Source of the DNA: Lytechinus variegatus
Lineage: Eukaryota > Echinodermata > Echinoidea > Temnopleuroida > Toxopneustidae
Assembly (NCBI RefSeq): GCF_018143015.1
Contig: NC_054743.1
Coordinates: 36,769,243-36,833,242, forward strand
Direction of reading: 5' to 3'
DNA length: 64,000 nucleotides
Shown here: positions 12,195 through 23,000 of the stretch, piece after piece
Layout of the letters: each line of letters opens with the position of its first letter
How positions within the stretch are numbered: position 1 is the stretch's first letter
Notes under the pieces: generated by a model
Databases searched by the model: none
The model's input: only the letters and a program-made list of their open reading frames with translations
What the model was told of the DNA's origin: nothing
Program-made: the position numbers and the translations under genes

Positions 12195-12620
12195 AGCCCG
12201 AATTATCAAAGAGTTTAACAGATGTCATGATCTCGACTGTTGAATGTGTTCTCGTATGAGGTGCACTGCAGGGAAGACTTGAGGGTCATGTTCATCGTTT
12301 ACTTTCACCCCAATCCGTCTCTCTACTTCATCTCCATCTTCTTTTATTCTATTTTAAGACAGGAAATGAGCTCTCGATTTGTGGAGATGTTCACCCCAAG
12401 CCCCGGATAATCCAGGCACACTTCATCGAGAGGACGGCGAGAAAGGAAACGGTATTCCAGGGATCGGTGGAGAGGGGAGTGAAGATGGGTGGGGGGGTGG
12501 AGACGGGAGTTGAGGGGTGCAGCTGCATTGGAAGAGGGGTAGGGTTCTCAAGCTCCAACAAATAAAACAGAAAGCCATCCGTAAAAAAAGATATTACGCA
12601 TTAACTCTCTATTTACTATA
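12195..12620. other. gene-free stretch with a G-rich tract
   Basis: No gene was seen. Bases 12486-12520 carry four or more G runs of three or more bases with short loops, a possible G-quadruplex. Confidence 0.4.
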
Positions 12621-12856
12621 CATTGCAAAAACTCTGGTGTTGATTTAACACCAGCCCGGAATCTATATGTCCACACCAGAGAAGTATTGAAACAACACCA
12701 GTTTGGAATCAAACCGATGCTGTTTTAATATAATATGGTGTCGTATAAACACCTATCTGGTGTCAGACCTAAACGAAACTGGTGTTTAACACTTCTCTGG
12801 AGTGGAAATATATAGTTTCCTGGCTGTGTTAAATCAACACCAGAGTTTTTGCAGTG
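12621..12856. mobile_element. MITE, CACTGCAAAAAC family, copy 1
   Basis: A 236-bp palindromic element starting CATTGCAAAAACTC and ending GAGTTTTTGCAGTG, with TA on both sides. The inner arms repeat GGTGTTGATTTAACACCAG. The word ACACC/GGTGT recurs many times. TA flanks fit a Tc1/mariner-type origin. It is non-coding. Confidence 0.85.
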
Positions 12857-13015
12857 TACACTATACAATGAAATTATATCAGATTTAATAGATCATTTTG
12901 AAATCCCGGAAAAGCAAGACTTATTAAGAAAAGCGGCCATCAAATTGAAATACGTATATAACAGGACCTATATATACCAAATAATTCAGAGAAACGTTGG
13001 TAGTACACTGCAAAA

Positions 13016-13245
13016 ACTTAGGTGTTGATTTAACACCAGCTCGGAATCTATATATGTCCACACCAGAGAAGTATTGAAGCAACACCAGTTTGGAATTAAA
13101 CCCATGCTGTTTTAATACTAATTGGTGTTGTATAACACCTATATGGTGTTAGACCAAAACCAAACTGGTGTAGTTTAACACTTCTTTGGTGTGGACATTA
13201 TATATTCCGGGCTGGTGTTAAATCAACACCGGTGTTTTTGCAGTG
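13016..13245. mobile_element. MITE, CACTGCAAAAAC family, copy 2
   Basis: A 230-bp second copy only 159 bp from the first, in the same orientation, with termini CACTGCAAAAACTT and GTGTTTTTGCAGTG and TA on both sides. It is similar to copy 1 along its length, with several substitutions and short indels, so the two were probably inserted independently. Confidence 0.85.
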
Positions 13246-14160
13246 TAATTTATTGATTTTTATTAAGAACGTGATGAATAAGAAATCAATCTAAAATACA
13301 ATTCTTGAAAGGAATCAGTAGTCAAAGATAAGCAAAGCTTTGATTAAATTATATCTGACCAAAATATTGGTAAAAAATAAAATTTTGTCCGACAGAATAT
13401 TCAACACATGAATTATTTTGAGCAAACTTTTTTAAGACTGTACCTACCAAAGCATGCCCATTGAAATACATATGTTTCTATATCCATGATATCGGGGAAT
13501 AGTTAATTCCCTGCTTTTCTCTTCGAAGCTCCTTTATAGTAATACATTACTATTTTGAAGGGCTGTGTTTCTTGTTGTATTCCCCCACGTAGGTTACCTA
13601 CACTTTTTCATTTTCATCTCTTACCTAAACATTCGAGGAGGGGGCACGTGTCTCCTTGCCCCATTCGCGGAGGGGATACGCCAGCAGCCGTCTTCAAAAC
13701 AGAACACTCCAAAATCTGTCTGTGACCTTTGGGTAATTTTCATGGACGATTATTAGGGGCATCGATAGGCACATAATGGATCTCTGTTGCTTGATTTACT
13801 TTGCGCTTTAATACGAGACGATACTTGCATATAATTGGAGCAGACGATTAAAATCATGAAAAATAAATAATCTTGCCCAACTGATGAAATGAATGGAAGA
13901 TTTGTGAATATGTAATTAAAAATGAGACACAAAAGGTTAAAATGAAGACAAAAATAGTACATGTGGTGATGCGATGATGAAAAAAAGGCAAGACTGATGA
14001 AGGAAAGATGGGGGGGGGGGACGGGGTCGAAGTAGATAGAAATAGAAAGAAAATCGGAGGATATGGAGATCATGGGGATGGGAGAGGGAGAAAGAGGGAC
14101 AGGAAGAAAGAGAGAGGTGGGGCGGCGGAGGGGGGGGGGACATGATGGCGATAATATATA
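13246..14160. other. gene-free stretch
   Basis: No gene was seen. The 3' half (13920-14140) is purine-rich with G9-G10 runs near 14012 and 14131. Confidence 0.4.
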
Positions 14161-14163
14161 GGC

Positions 14164-14290
14164 CTAGTGATGATGGTAGTGGTGATGATGATGTTTAATG
14201 ATGATGATGTTTAATGATGATAATGATGATGATGATGATGATGATGAAGATGAAGAAGAAGATGATGATGATGATGAAGATAGTGATGAC
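14164..14290. repeat. (GAT)n microsatellite
   Basis: About 125 bp of GAT/GAA triplets. Reads as poly-Met or poly-Asp in open frames. Confidence 0.9.
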
Positions 14291-15762
14291 GAGTCGCATG
14301 AGTAAGCCTAATAATGGGACAAAAGTAAATAGTGAAATCAAGAAATCTAAACGAATATATATTTTAAGCCAAAAATATTACAATATTACAAAATAAAATT
14401 GCGTCGCGAGGCTTAGGAGAAATGTACGAAGGACACACTCTAATATAAACTAACGAATTTCTACTGATAAATTATATTGTATAAATGCCTCCAGAAATCA
14501 GAATATTAAAAAAAAATACAAGTCAGGTTAGACCGTCATAACAGTAGCCATGTCTTGTGCAACCAAACAGGACCAAAATTTCTGGATATCATAGCGAAGA
14601 AAAAGAACACGGATGCCCAATGTAATGATCGGTCACACCCAATAAAAATTATTCCTAACCGACCGACGGCTTGTCATCGAAAATAAGGGAATACTCTTGA
14701 TCGATCTGGGTTCGGTTTTATCAGTGTGGCTGTACCCTTACTGAAGAGAATTCCTTATGTATCCAATCTCGAATCCTTCTACATCCCATCTCTCATCACA
14801 AGTATTTCTCTTTTCTTGAACATTATTCTTCCTTCTATCGATATAAATCACTCCCAGTGCTGAGGATCTCGGAGTAGATCGACTGGATGAGCACGATATA
14901 GCTCAGGGCTATCGTGATGAATAGGCGGCGGAAGCGGGGGGGGGGACGTGTCTACCCTAAATTTGAAGTGGGGAGACGATCCCCCCCCCCTAAATTTTTT
15001 TCCGATGACTTTTTTTTTTTGCTTGTCAGTATTTTTTGCCCGTGTCCCCCCTTAAATTTTTGGCTAACGCCGCCAATGTCGTGATGTATAGGGTACTTAG
15101 GGGCTGCCTTCATCATAGCTCACCATCACGATTCTGAAGTTGCTCCAGGTCTTCTATCCATTTAAAGTGAGTGTTTAAGGTCGCGTTCGCTCCTAAAAGT
15201 TGATTTAGTTAAAATAGAGTAAAATCAAACAAGCAATACACCGATATATCCATCAAAATCGGGAGTTAATAAAGATATTAATTATGAAAGTTTGATAAGT
15301 TTTGTCTTAATTCTCAAAACAGTTACACGCATATATGAATCTAGTTGTAAAAAAAATTAGGCCTAGTAATTTGTGATATTTGGGTTTTTCCCCGATATAT
15401 TTCCCAGGCTACATGTGGAATAAAATATTATGTAATTTAATATGGCCATTTGTGGTATTTGATAAGTACGCCTCAGCTACCAATTCAGAGCCATTGAGGG
15501 CATTATTACGGATGAGGGATTATTAAACTTTATATTTTGTAAATATATTTCTTTCCCTAGCTGCAAATCGTGAGAATTTTAAATCTAAAGCTAAAAAAAG
15601 TAGACTTAAAATAAAATGCAATAAATTTCTCATTTCATATTAAATATCCAATTCGATAAAATTTGAAATGATGTATATCCAATTTTTCTTGTCTAATTTG
15701 TGAAATTCAATTCATAATTGGGATTGACTTGGTGGTTGGTGGGGGGGGGGGGGGTGCCTTCA
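14291..15762. other. gene-free stretch with a C/G-rich repeat and a foldback half
   Basis: Bases 14925-15078 have GGCGGAAGC..G10 at the left and AACGCCGCC at the right around a C10 run, and may be another member of the GGCGGATCC group. Bases 15170-15345 look like one arm of the foldback superfamily (TTAAGGTCGCG, then ATCAAAATCGGGAGTTAAT and CAAAACAGTTACA). A G14 run lies at 15741-15754. No gene was seen. Confidence 0.45.
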
Positions 15763-15918
15763 GGGGCCCGTTTCATAAAGGACTTGCACTGTTGTAACTT
15801 TGCCATAATGACAACTACCATGGTAACATGGCTCAGCAGCCAATCAGAATCAAGGTTTCCATGGTAGTTGCCATAATGGCAATGTACTGAGTTGCAAGTC
15901 CTTTATGAAACGGGCCCC
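15763..15918. mobile_element. MITE, GGGCCCGTTTCATAAA family, copy 3
   Basis: The best-preserved copy: 156 bp, beginning GGGGCCCGTTTCATAAAGGA and ending TCCTTTATGAAACGGGCCCC. The first 30 or so bases of each arm pair almost fully (ACTTGCA with TGCAAGT). The core has CCATGGTAAC, AGCCAATCAGAATCAAGG and CCATGGTAGTTGCCAT. Confidence 0.85.
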
Positions 15919-16016
15919 AGGTCATCTGTTGATTGTGGATTGTGAAGACTGATATAACAATATTGGATTTAATTGACATGTTTTCATTTATTGCTTCATT
16001 CCCGGCTTCATTCCTT

Positions 16017-16253
16017 CACAGCAAAAACTGTGGTGTTAACCGGTGAACATAGAGGACCACACCAATTATTTCACACCGGTGTTAAATTGGTGGTGTTAGT
16101 TTTACACCTATAGGTGTTATTACAACACCTATGGTTGTTACATTTACACTCTTTGGTGTTATGTTCAATCTCTAAGGTGTTATTATAACAACCTCAGGGT
16201 GTGGTCCTCTATTAACACCAATTATTGGTGTCAGTTTTAACAGTTTTCACCGT
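16017..16253. mobile_element. ACACC-rich palindromic MITE
   Basis: A roughly 237-bp element with left end CACAGCAAAAACTGTGGTGT and right end CAGTTTTCACCGTG. It is rich in GGTGTTA/TAACACC words and has a GAGGACCACACC..GGTGTGGTCCTC internal pair. It resembles the CACTGCAAAAAC family in composition and layout but differs at its ends, so it is a relative rather than a copy. Confidence 0.65.
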
Positions 16254-16445
16254 GTTGTTTTATAGGCTTTATTATGATTGAGGAATTAGAAATGATTAGG
16301 ATTCGGTCCTCCTTTAAAATAAAGAGGTTGAATCAAATGAATCTGAATGAAATAGAACAAGCATCGAGTAAATGAACTATTTTGAGGGAAACTGGGCCCA
16401 AACGCACGAAAATTTGTTTCGAATTTACTCAAGATTATAGCAACA

Positions 16446-16726
16446 TTAATAGTCAGTTATAGCGCATAACACATTATGAATAACGTCTCTATGCGATTCC
16501 AAAGGACTTAGATATTATTACCATGGCTGTAGCTCAAGCAGCTAGCTTCCAGCGCTCGGCAATTCAAGGAATAAATTCCTGCTAGGTACCCATTCACCTC
16601 ACCTGGGTTGAGTGCAGCACAATGTGGATCAATTTCTTGCTGAAGGAAACTATGCCATTATGGGTGGGATTTTAATCCACGACCCTCTGTTTCAAAGTCC
16701 GGAGACTAATCCACCGGGCCACAACG
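16446..16726 (-). mobile_element. tRNA-derived SINE, family A, antisense copy
   Basis: Read on the minus strand it starts TTGTGGCCCGGTGGATTAGT (A-box-like) followed by GGTCGTGGATTAAAATCC in the B-box position, then the body words CTTCAGCAAGAAATT, CCAGGTGAGGTGAATGGGTA and GCGCATAGAGACGTTATT, ending near GCGCTATAACTGACTATTA. The plus-strand copy at 44819-45112 matches throughout. Pol III promoter boxes are partly decayed. Confidence 0.85.
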
Positions 16727-16928
16727 TTCCACCTTATACTGAACATCCACTCATTTGATGATTAAGAATTAATGTTCCTCCTGATTTTATTTCGTTTAAT
16801 TATTTTTTTTTTGAGTCGCGCTTGGAGATATTCTTTCTGCAGCTGCTGCAGCTGCAACTGGCACGTCGAAGTCAGTAGTTACACGCCCTCTCGTGTTTCA
16901 TTTCTTAAATGTTATCATTTTTGTCAAG
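16727..16928 (+). promoter_or_regulatory. probable 5' region of TMEM135 exon 1a
   Basis: The 200 bp before the 16929 ATG hold a short GC-rich patch (16845-16900, with a CAGCTGCTGCAGCTGCAACTG repeat) and no TATA box that I can support. The start lies in TCAAGATGGCAGCC, which gives A at -3 and G at +4 and resembles the YY1-type AAGATGGC motif found at starts of housekeeping genes. The transcription start cannot be fixed from sequence. Confidence 0.35.
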
Positions 16929-17072
16929 ATGGCAGCCCCCAGCAAACTCTGGGAGATTGCGACCTGTTATGAACTTGGTCATTGTTGGACCCCTAGTTGC
17001 GTAGCAGCTACTTTATCTGTAGGAAAGGCATCGGTGAAATATTCTCTGAAATTGTATACTGCATTCTACTTA
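16929..17072 (+). CDS. TMEM135: TMEM135 exon 1a (48 codons)
   Basis: ATG at 16929 in a strong context, ending TACTTA|GTAAGT, phase 0. The peptide begins MAAPSKLWEIATCYELGHCW and keeps the C-Y-E-x-x-H-x-W-x-P-S-C pattern of the family's Cys-rich N-terminal domain, followed by a VKYSLKLYTAFYL segment like vertebrate EESLKIYAPLYL. It is closer to the vertebrate N-terminus than exon 1b is. To join exon 2 at 25419 it must splice over 8.3 kb of transposon-rich DNA and skip exon 1b. Confidence 0.88.
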
Positions 17073-20000
17073 GTAAGTATGGTTAATGGGAAAATAACGG
17101 AGAGATAACACGTTGGTCTAAGTAGGCTAATCCTTTTTGTATGGGCGGTGTGCATGTGAGCGATGTGGGGGCGGAGACCGCGACAGGGCCCGAGACCCTG
17201 GCCTTGGGTGCCTCGCAGAAATTTCCCGTGCTCCGCGGCGTGATCTCGCAGTCGCAGTAGCCAGGGGCGTTGTGGGGAGTGAAAGTTATATAGTGTACGT
17301 AGCTCACTCCCCACTAACGCCAGGAATCACCGTACATGCCTTTGCGTATCAGACAGGATTACCCATGGTGAACCTAGACCTAAATCACCAATTTTAGTTA
17401 TAGTTTTTCGCCCAAAGTTATGTACATGGGCAAGTTTTATGTTTACCCCCATTTGATTCTATTTCTTTTATTTTTCATTAAATAAATAGTCGTAAAATTG
17501 AAAGAAATTAAGAGCAACAGCGTTCACTTACCCCCGTCTGTTTACGAAGCCATTTTGATTTCTTTTGTTATGATACCTAGATACACACGCGTGCAGAGCT
17601 GCAACTTAGATTTAAAAAATACTTGCATTTGTCAATAAAAATCACGATTTGTAAAATATTTGTTTCGGTTGAAAAATATCATGAAATAATTTATATATTT
17701 ATCGATAAAAAAAAATATTTTGCGATTCCTGATATCTATCGGCAGATGCAAATATTTTTTTAATTCAAGTTGGCGGTTTGACTGCCAACTTGAATTAAAA
17801 AAATATTTGCATCTGCCGATAGATATCAGGAATCGCAAAATATTTTTTTTTATCGATAAATATCATATAAATTATTTCATGATATTTTTCAACCGAAACA
17901 AATATTTTACAAATCGTGATTTTTATTGACAAATGCAAGTATTTTTTAAATCTAAGTTGCAGCTCTGCACGCGTGTGTATCTAGGTATCATAACAAAAGA
18001 AATCAAAATGGCTTCGTAAACAGACGGGGGTAAGTGAACGCTATTGCTCTTAATTTCTTTCAATTTTACGACTATTTATTTAATGAAAAATAAAAGAAAT
18101 AGAATCAAATGGGGGTAAACATAAAACTTGCCCATGTACATAACTTTGGGCGAAAAACTATAACTAAAATTGGTGATTTAGGTCTAGGTTCACCATGGGT
18201 AATCCTGTCCGATACGCAAAGGCATGTACGGTGATTCCTGGCGTTAGTGGGGAGTGAGCTACGTACAGTATATAACTTTCACTCCCCACAACGCCCCTGG
18301 CTAAGTCGCAGGAGATTGTTTCGCCTCCGAGTAAGTTAGTCTCATTCATAAGGCAGGGCTCGGCGCTAATGCAGTTTCGCACCGGTCGATTACTAGCACA
18401 CCTAATCACCAATACTTGTTCCCAAATGTCATGACAAGTCTCTCAGTCACATTTTGATGTCAATATATCCACCACTTTTCAAAATATTGTGATCGGGAAT
18501 GGCTGTATTTCGGCTTCGATCTCAACGTCGTTGATCGACACGGCGTAGACATCGCTTCGCGGATCGCTTGGATTCACCGTGCATGCACCGTAATGTTGAT
18601 ATGAACTGAAGTTAGCAACCTAATCATGCGAAAATGTGGCGAACAAACTGCCAGCATGCCGCATGCGAATCTATGTTTGCATGATTTGGTTGCTAACTTC
18701 AGTTCATATCAACATTACTTGCATGCACGGTGAATCCAAGCGATCCGCGAAGCGATGTCTACGCCGTGTCGATCAACGACGTTGAGATCGAAGCCGAAAT
18801 ACAGCCATTCCCGATCACGATATTTTGAAAAGTGGTGGATATATTGACATCGAAATGTGACTGAGAGACTTGTCATGACATTTGGGAACAAATATTGGTG
18901 ATGAGGTATGCTGGTAACCGGCCGGTGCGAAACTGCATTAGCGCCCAGGGCTCCACACTAACCCATTTTTTCTGCTGGTCCAACCTTTTCATGTCGGACC
19001 AGTAGATACCCAGTTTTTCAAATTTTTACTGGTCCTAACCTAAAATCTACTGGTCCTGAAAAATAAAGAAAACATAAAAAAAGGCACAAGTTTATTTGTC
19101 TAGCCTTTCGTTAACCCCCCCCAAATAAAATGAAGGAATGAAGACAAAAAGAAAGCAAGACAGAAACGAAGAAGGAAGGAAAGACAGGAAGGAAGGAAGG
19201 AGGAAGGAAGGAAGGAAAAGAAAGAATAAGAGAAAGGAAGGAAGGAAAAGAAAGAATAAGAGAAAGGAAGGAAGGAAAAGAAAAAATAAGAGAAAGGAAG
19301 GAAAGAAAGAATAAAAAAGGAAGGAAGAAAAAAGAACAGGTAAAGAAAGGATAGATGTGAGGAAAAAAGAAGAACTAAAGAAGGAAAGGAATGAAGAAGG
19401 AACAAAAATAAGAAAGAAAGAAAAAAAAGAAATGAAGGAAAGAAAGAAATGAAGCAAGCAATTCAGAAAGAAAGAAATCCAGAAAGTAGTAGGCCGTAAA
19501 GGAAAGAAAGAAGAAGCAATAAAAAAAGAAAGGGTTAAAGGAGAGATGGAAAGAAGGACAAAAGAAAGAAAGAGAGGAAGGAAAGATTGAAAGAAGGAAG
19601 AAAGGAATTAAGGAACAAATAAAGAAAAGGTAAAATGATAGATAGATAGAAATAAAGGGAAGGAAGGAAAGCAAGCAATATAAAAAAAAGAAAAGGTAAA
19701 AGAATAGATTGAAAGGAAGAAAAAAAGAAAGACTGAGAGACAAAGAAAGGAAGTAATACAAAAAAGGTAAATAAATGATGGAAGGAAGAAATAAAGAAAG
19801 TAACGAAGAATGAAGGAAAGAAATGGGTAAAAGGAAGAAGAGAAGAGATGAATATACGATGGATGGACTAAAGAATCAAAGAAAGAAAAATATCAAAAAG
19901 AAAGGAAGGAAGAAAGAAAGAAAAAAAGACGGAAAGAAAAAGAAATAGAGAAAAATATTTTTTTAAAGCATAGAAAGAATGAAAGAACGAATAAAGAAAA

Positions 20001-23000
20001 AAGGGAAAATAAAAAAGAAAGACAGTAACAAAAAACAGAAGAGAGGGAAAAAACAAAGAAAGATTGAAAAGAAAGAAGGAAAGAAAGATAGGAAGAAAGC
20101 TAAAACTGTCATCATAAATAATTCATCAATTTCTTTTTGGCTCAATTAAAATAGCTACGAAAGAAAGTCAGAAACCAAGTGTATCAACACACACATGAAT
20201 GCATATGTGGGGCTCATATGTATTCAGACGATATCGCCCAAAACCCGATCTGTTTGAACCAAACAGAAGTGAAAATTTATCCTTTTACTGCTTACAAATG
20301 ACAGAGTTACTCCAATTTTTAGGAAATATGGACATCATAAGAGCCTTTCATGAGTATGAACCATGAATTTTGACAGTTCTGTGAGAGATTTCTGCCAGAG
20401 TTTAGCCAAGCTTCGTTCGTGCAGCCAGTAGAAAATTTACCACGTAGGGTGTGTTGCTGGCTACATGTACACTGTATCTACTCTAGTAGCAATTACGTGC
20501 GATTCATTCTGTGTGTATTCTGTGTGTGGATGACAGAATTTATCGGGGGGAAATGGTTTGCAGCGAATTTGATCATTTCTGGAAAAGTTATTGGTCCAAC
20601 AATGGTTTTTATTACTTGTCATGTCGGACCCTTAAAATCTTGCTATTTTTGGAAAAATTACTGGCCAGACAATGACATTTTTTTACTGGTCATGTCAGAC
20701 CAGTAAATCTTCCTATTTCTGAAAATCTACTGGCCCGACAGCGATTTTTACCGGTCTGGGACCGTCGGACCGCCGCTTGTGTCGAGCCCTGCATAAGGGG
20801 GGGGGGGCACAAGACATGCAAGAGGGCTGAGAGTGAGATGATAGTGCAGTTATTGCCAGACTTATAGAGAGCTGGCAGCCGTCTGTTTCAAGGAGTTTTT
20901 AAACATTTTTTATTTTTTAATTTCTCCTCGTACACAGACAGCTCGCTATTGACTGTGCAGCCACCATTAGGGGGTGAACAATGCAAAATTCTCCCGACGG
21001 GGCACATTGATTTTTGTCTTTATTTCATAAAAATATTGAAAAAGAATTGAACGGAAATGCAGATTATTATTCCATTTTGGCCTGAAATGCACCACAATGG
21101 GGAAAAATCAACTTAAAAGGGGAAAAACAGTGACTTAGATCTACTTCAGCTGTCGCACAACTTCACAGTCTTCACTCCCTCGTTTTATCCGAACGTAAGT
21201 ATTTATAGCTTAATAAATAGAGTAGAATCCACTGAGCAAAATGCCGAAAATTTCATCAAAATTGGATAAGGAATAATAAAGTTATTTAAGTTTTAAGTTT
21301 AGCAATATTTTGTGAAAACAGTCGTCATGAATATTCATTAGGTGGGCTGATGATGTCACATCTCCACTTACTGTTTTGTTATGTTATTACATAAAATCAT
21401 ATTTTTTTCATTATTTCATATTTTGGTGAATAATATGTATCCCTTATTATGAAATAAGTTGCAGCAATAAATATCTAATGCGCTAAATCAGTTGTCAATC
21501 CAATTTGTCTAGTTCTTGGAGGAAAAAATTGAATAAACCTAATTTCATATAATGAAATACAAAAGAACAAGTGGAGATGTGACATCATCAGCCCACCTGA
21601 TGAATATTCATGACGACTGTTTTCGCCAAATATTGTTAAACTTTAAAATTCAATAACTTTGTTATTTGTTATCCGATTTTTATGAAATTTTCAGCATTTT
21701 GCTCAGTGAATTCCACTCTATTTATTAAGCTATAAATACTTTCAGCCCGGACCACCCCTTTAAGTACATAAACATATGGCCATCGAGTCCCCTGTACAGA
21801 TTGCGCTAGAACTTCGGTGTCTGTATTTGGTGAGTGGAGCCAACGTAGTTCAGTGGAACAACCAACAGAAACAGAGACCGAAGCTTTTGGTCTATGCCAG
21901 ACTCTGAGTTACACAATCACAGCTGAGATCTAATCTCTTAATTGTAATTAGTCTTGGCCTTGGAGGAGTTTTTCCCACACTCTACAGATAAAAAAAGGAG
22001 TGCATTTAGTTTACTTTAGAATCCATATCCATATTTAGGGACAGTGATTTTCCGCGATCGCGGAAAACGGACGGAATTCATGGAAATGGCCTTTTGAAAC
22101 GGAAAGTGGCATTTCAAACGGAAAATCACAGAAAACATATTTTTCCTCAAAATACACAGAACAGCAACATAAATTACTCAAAAATATCAACAAAATATGA
22201 ATATTAAATGGCCACAAAACCTCACAAAACACGATCTCACTTGACCAAAATCAACATATCATGACTGCTCTTCACTCCTTCACACCAAATCGTACCCCTC
22301 ACCCCGGTCCTTCCCGGCCGCTCTGGCAGTGTACGGTCGATCGGCCGTATCAAAATCATTCACATGCAGGTCGTGTTTTGCTGAATATGTACAGCACGAT
22401 CTTGAATTCCAAAATGGCGGATAGAATGAAATCGTTGACTGCTCGAAACGATGTCCAAAACCCCCCCAAATTATCTATAAAAGTTCATTCAACAGTGAAA
22501 TAATGCTAGAAATGTAAAAGGTGAGGATGTATTCATGTGAGATATATGTGTCAAAATATTTTTTTGTGCCCGCATAGATCCGATTAGAGCGGATTCTACT
22601 GTGTTGTTGGTACAGTGACAGATCCAAATTTTGACCAGCGCGAGCGTTAACTTGTGTTATTGCTACTGGATAGGTAAACGGAATTGTCACTTTTCCGTGT
22701 GTACAAAGTCTCTATAGGGAAACGGAATTTCCATTTTCTGACATGCCGAAACAGAATTTAAGATTTTCTGAAACGAAAAAGGCAATTTTTTGAAACGGAA
22801 AATCACTGTCCCTACATATTAATCAAACAACCTACTTAGCCTGACACGAGAAAGTAACTTTTTAGAACGAGACATCACACACCCTACATATGTAATTGAT
22901 TCATGACATTTGATTGTAAGCCCCACTGTGAATTAAGTGAGATGTAGCTAACGTTAGTCCAGTTCCACATTGGAAAAATTCATGGATTAACAGAGACAAA

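Larger units (their letters stand above)
18354..20791. mobile_element. hAT-type non-autonomous element, host of a nested foldback
   Basis: The left end is CAGGGCTC (18354-18361), continuing after a 584-bp insertion as CACACTAACCCA. The right end is GTGTCGAGCCCTG, ending 20791. CATAAGG flanks both sides (18347-18353 and 20792-20798), seven of the eight bases expected for a hAT duplication. Subterminal repeats of an ACTGGTC/GGACCAGT word occur several times inside each end, as in transposase-binding zones of hAT elements. The middle (about 19130-20110) is a polypurine tract. No transposase frame is present. Confidence 0.85.

Noticed and set aside
11852-12228. 93- and 103-codon frames on opposite strands
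   Set aside because: Mirror images caused by a 305-bp foldback element.
17632-17929. Matching 68/69-codon frames on both strands
   Set aside because: The same sequence read from the two arms of the 1046-bp palindrome.
19092-20145. Several Phe/Ser/Leu-rich open frames of 60-128 codons on the minus strand
   Set aside because: They follow the polypurine tract inside the hAT element and overlap each other in different frames; no hydrophobic-protein family pattern.
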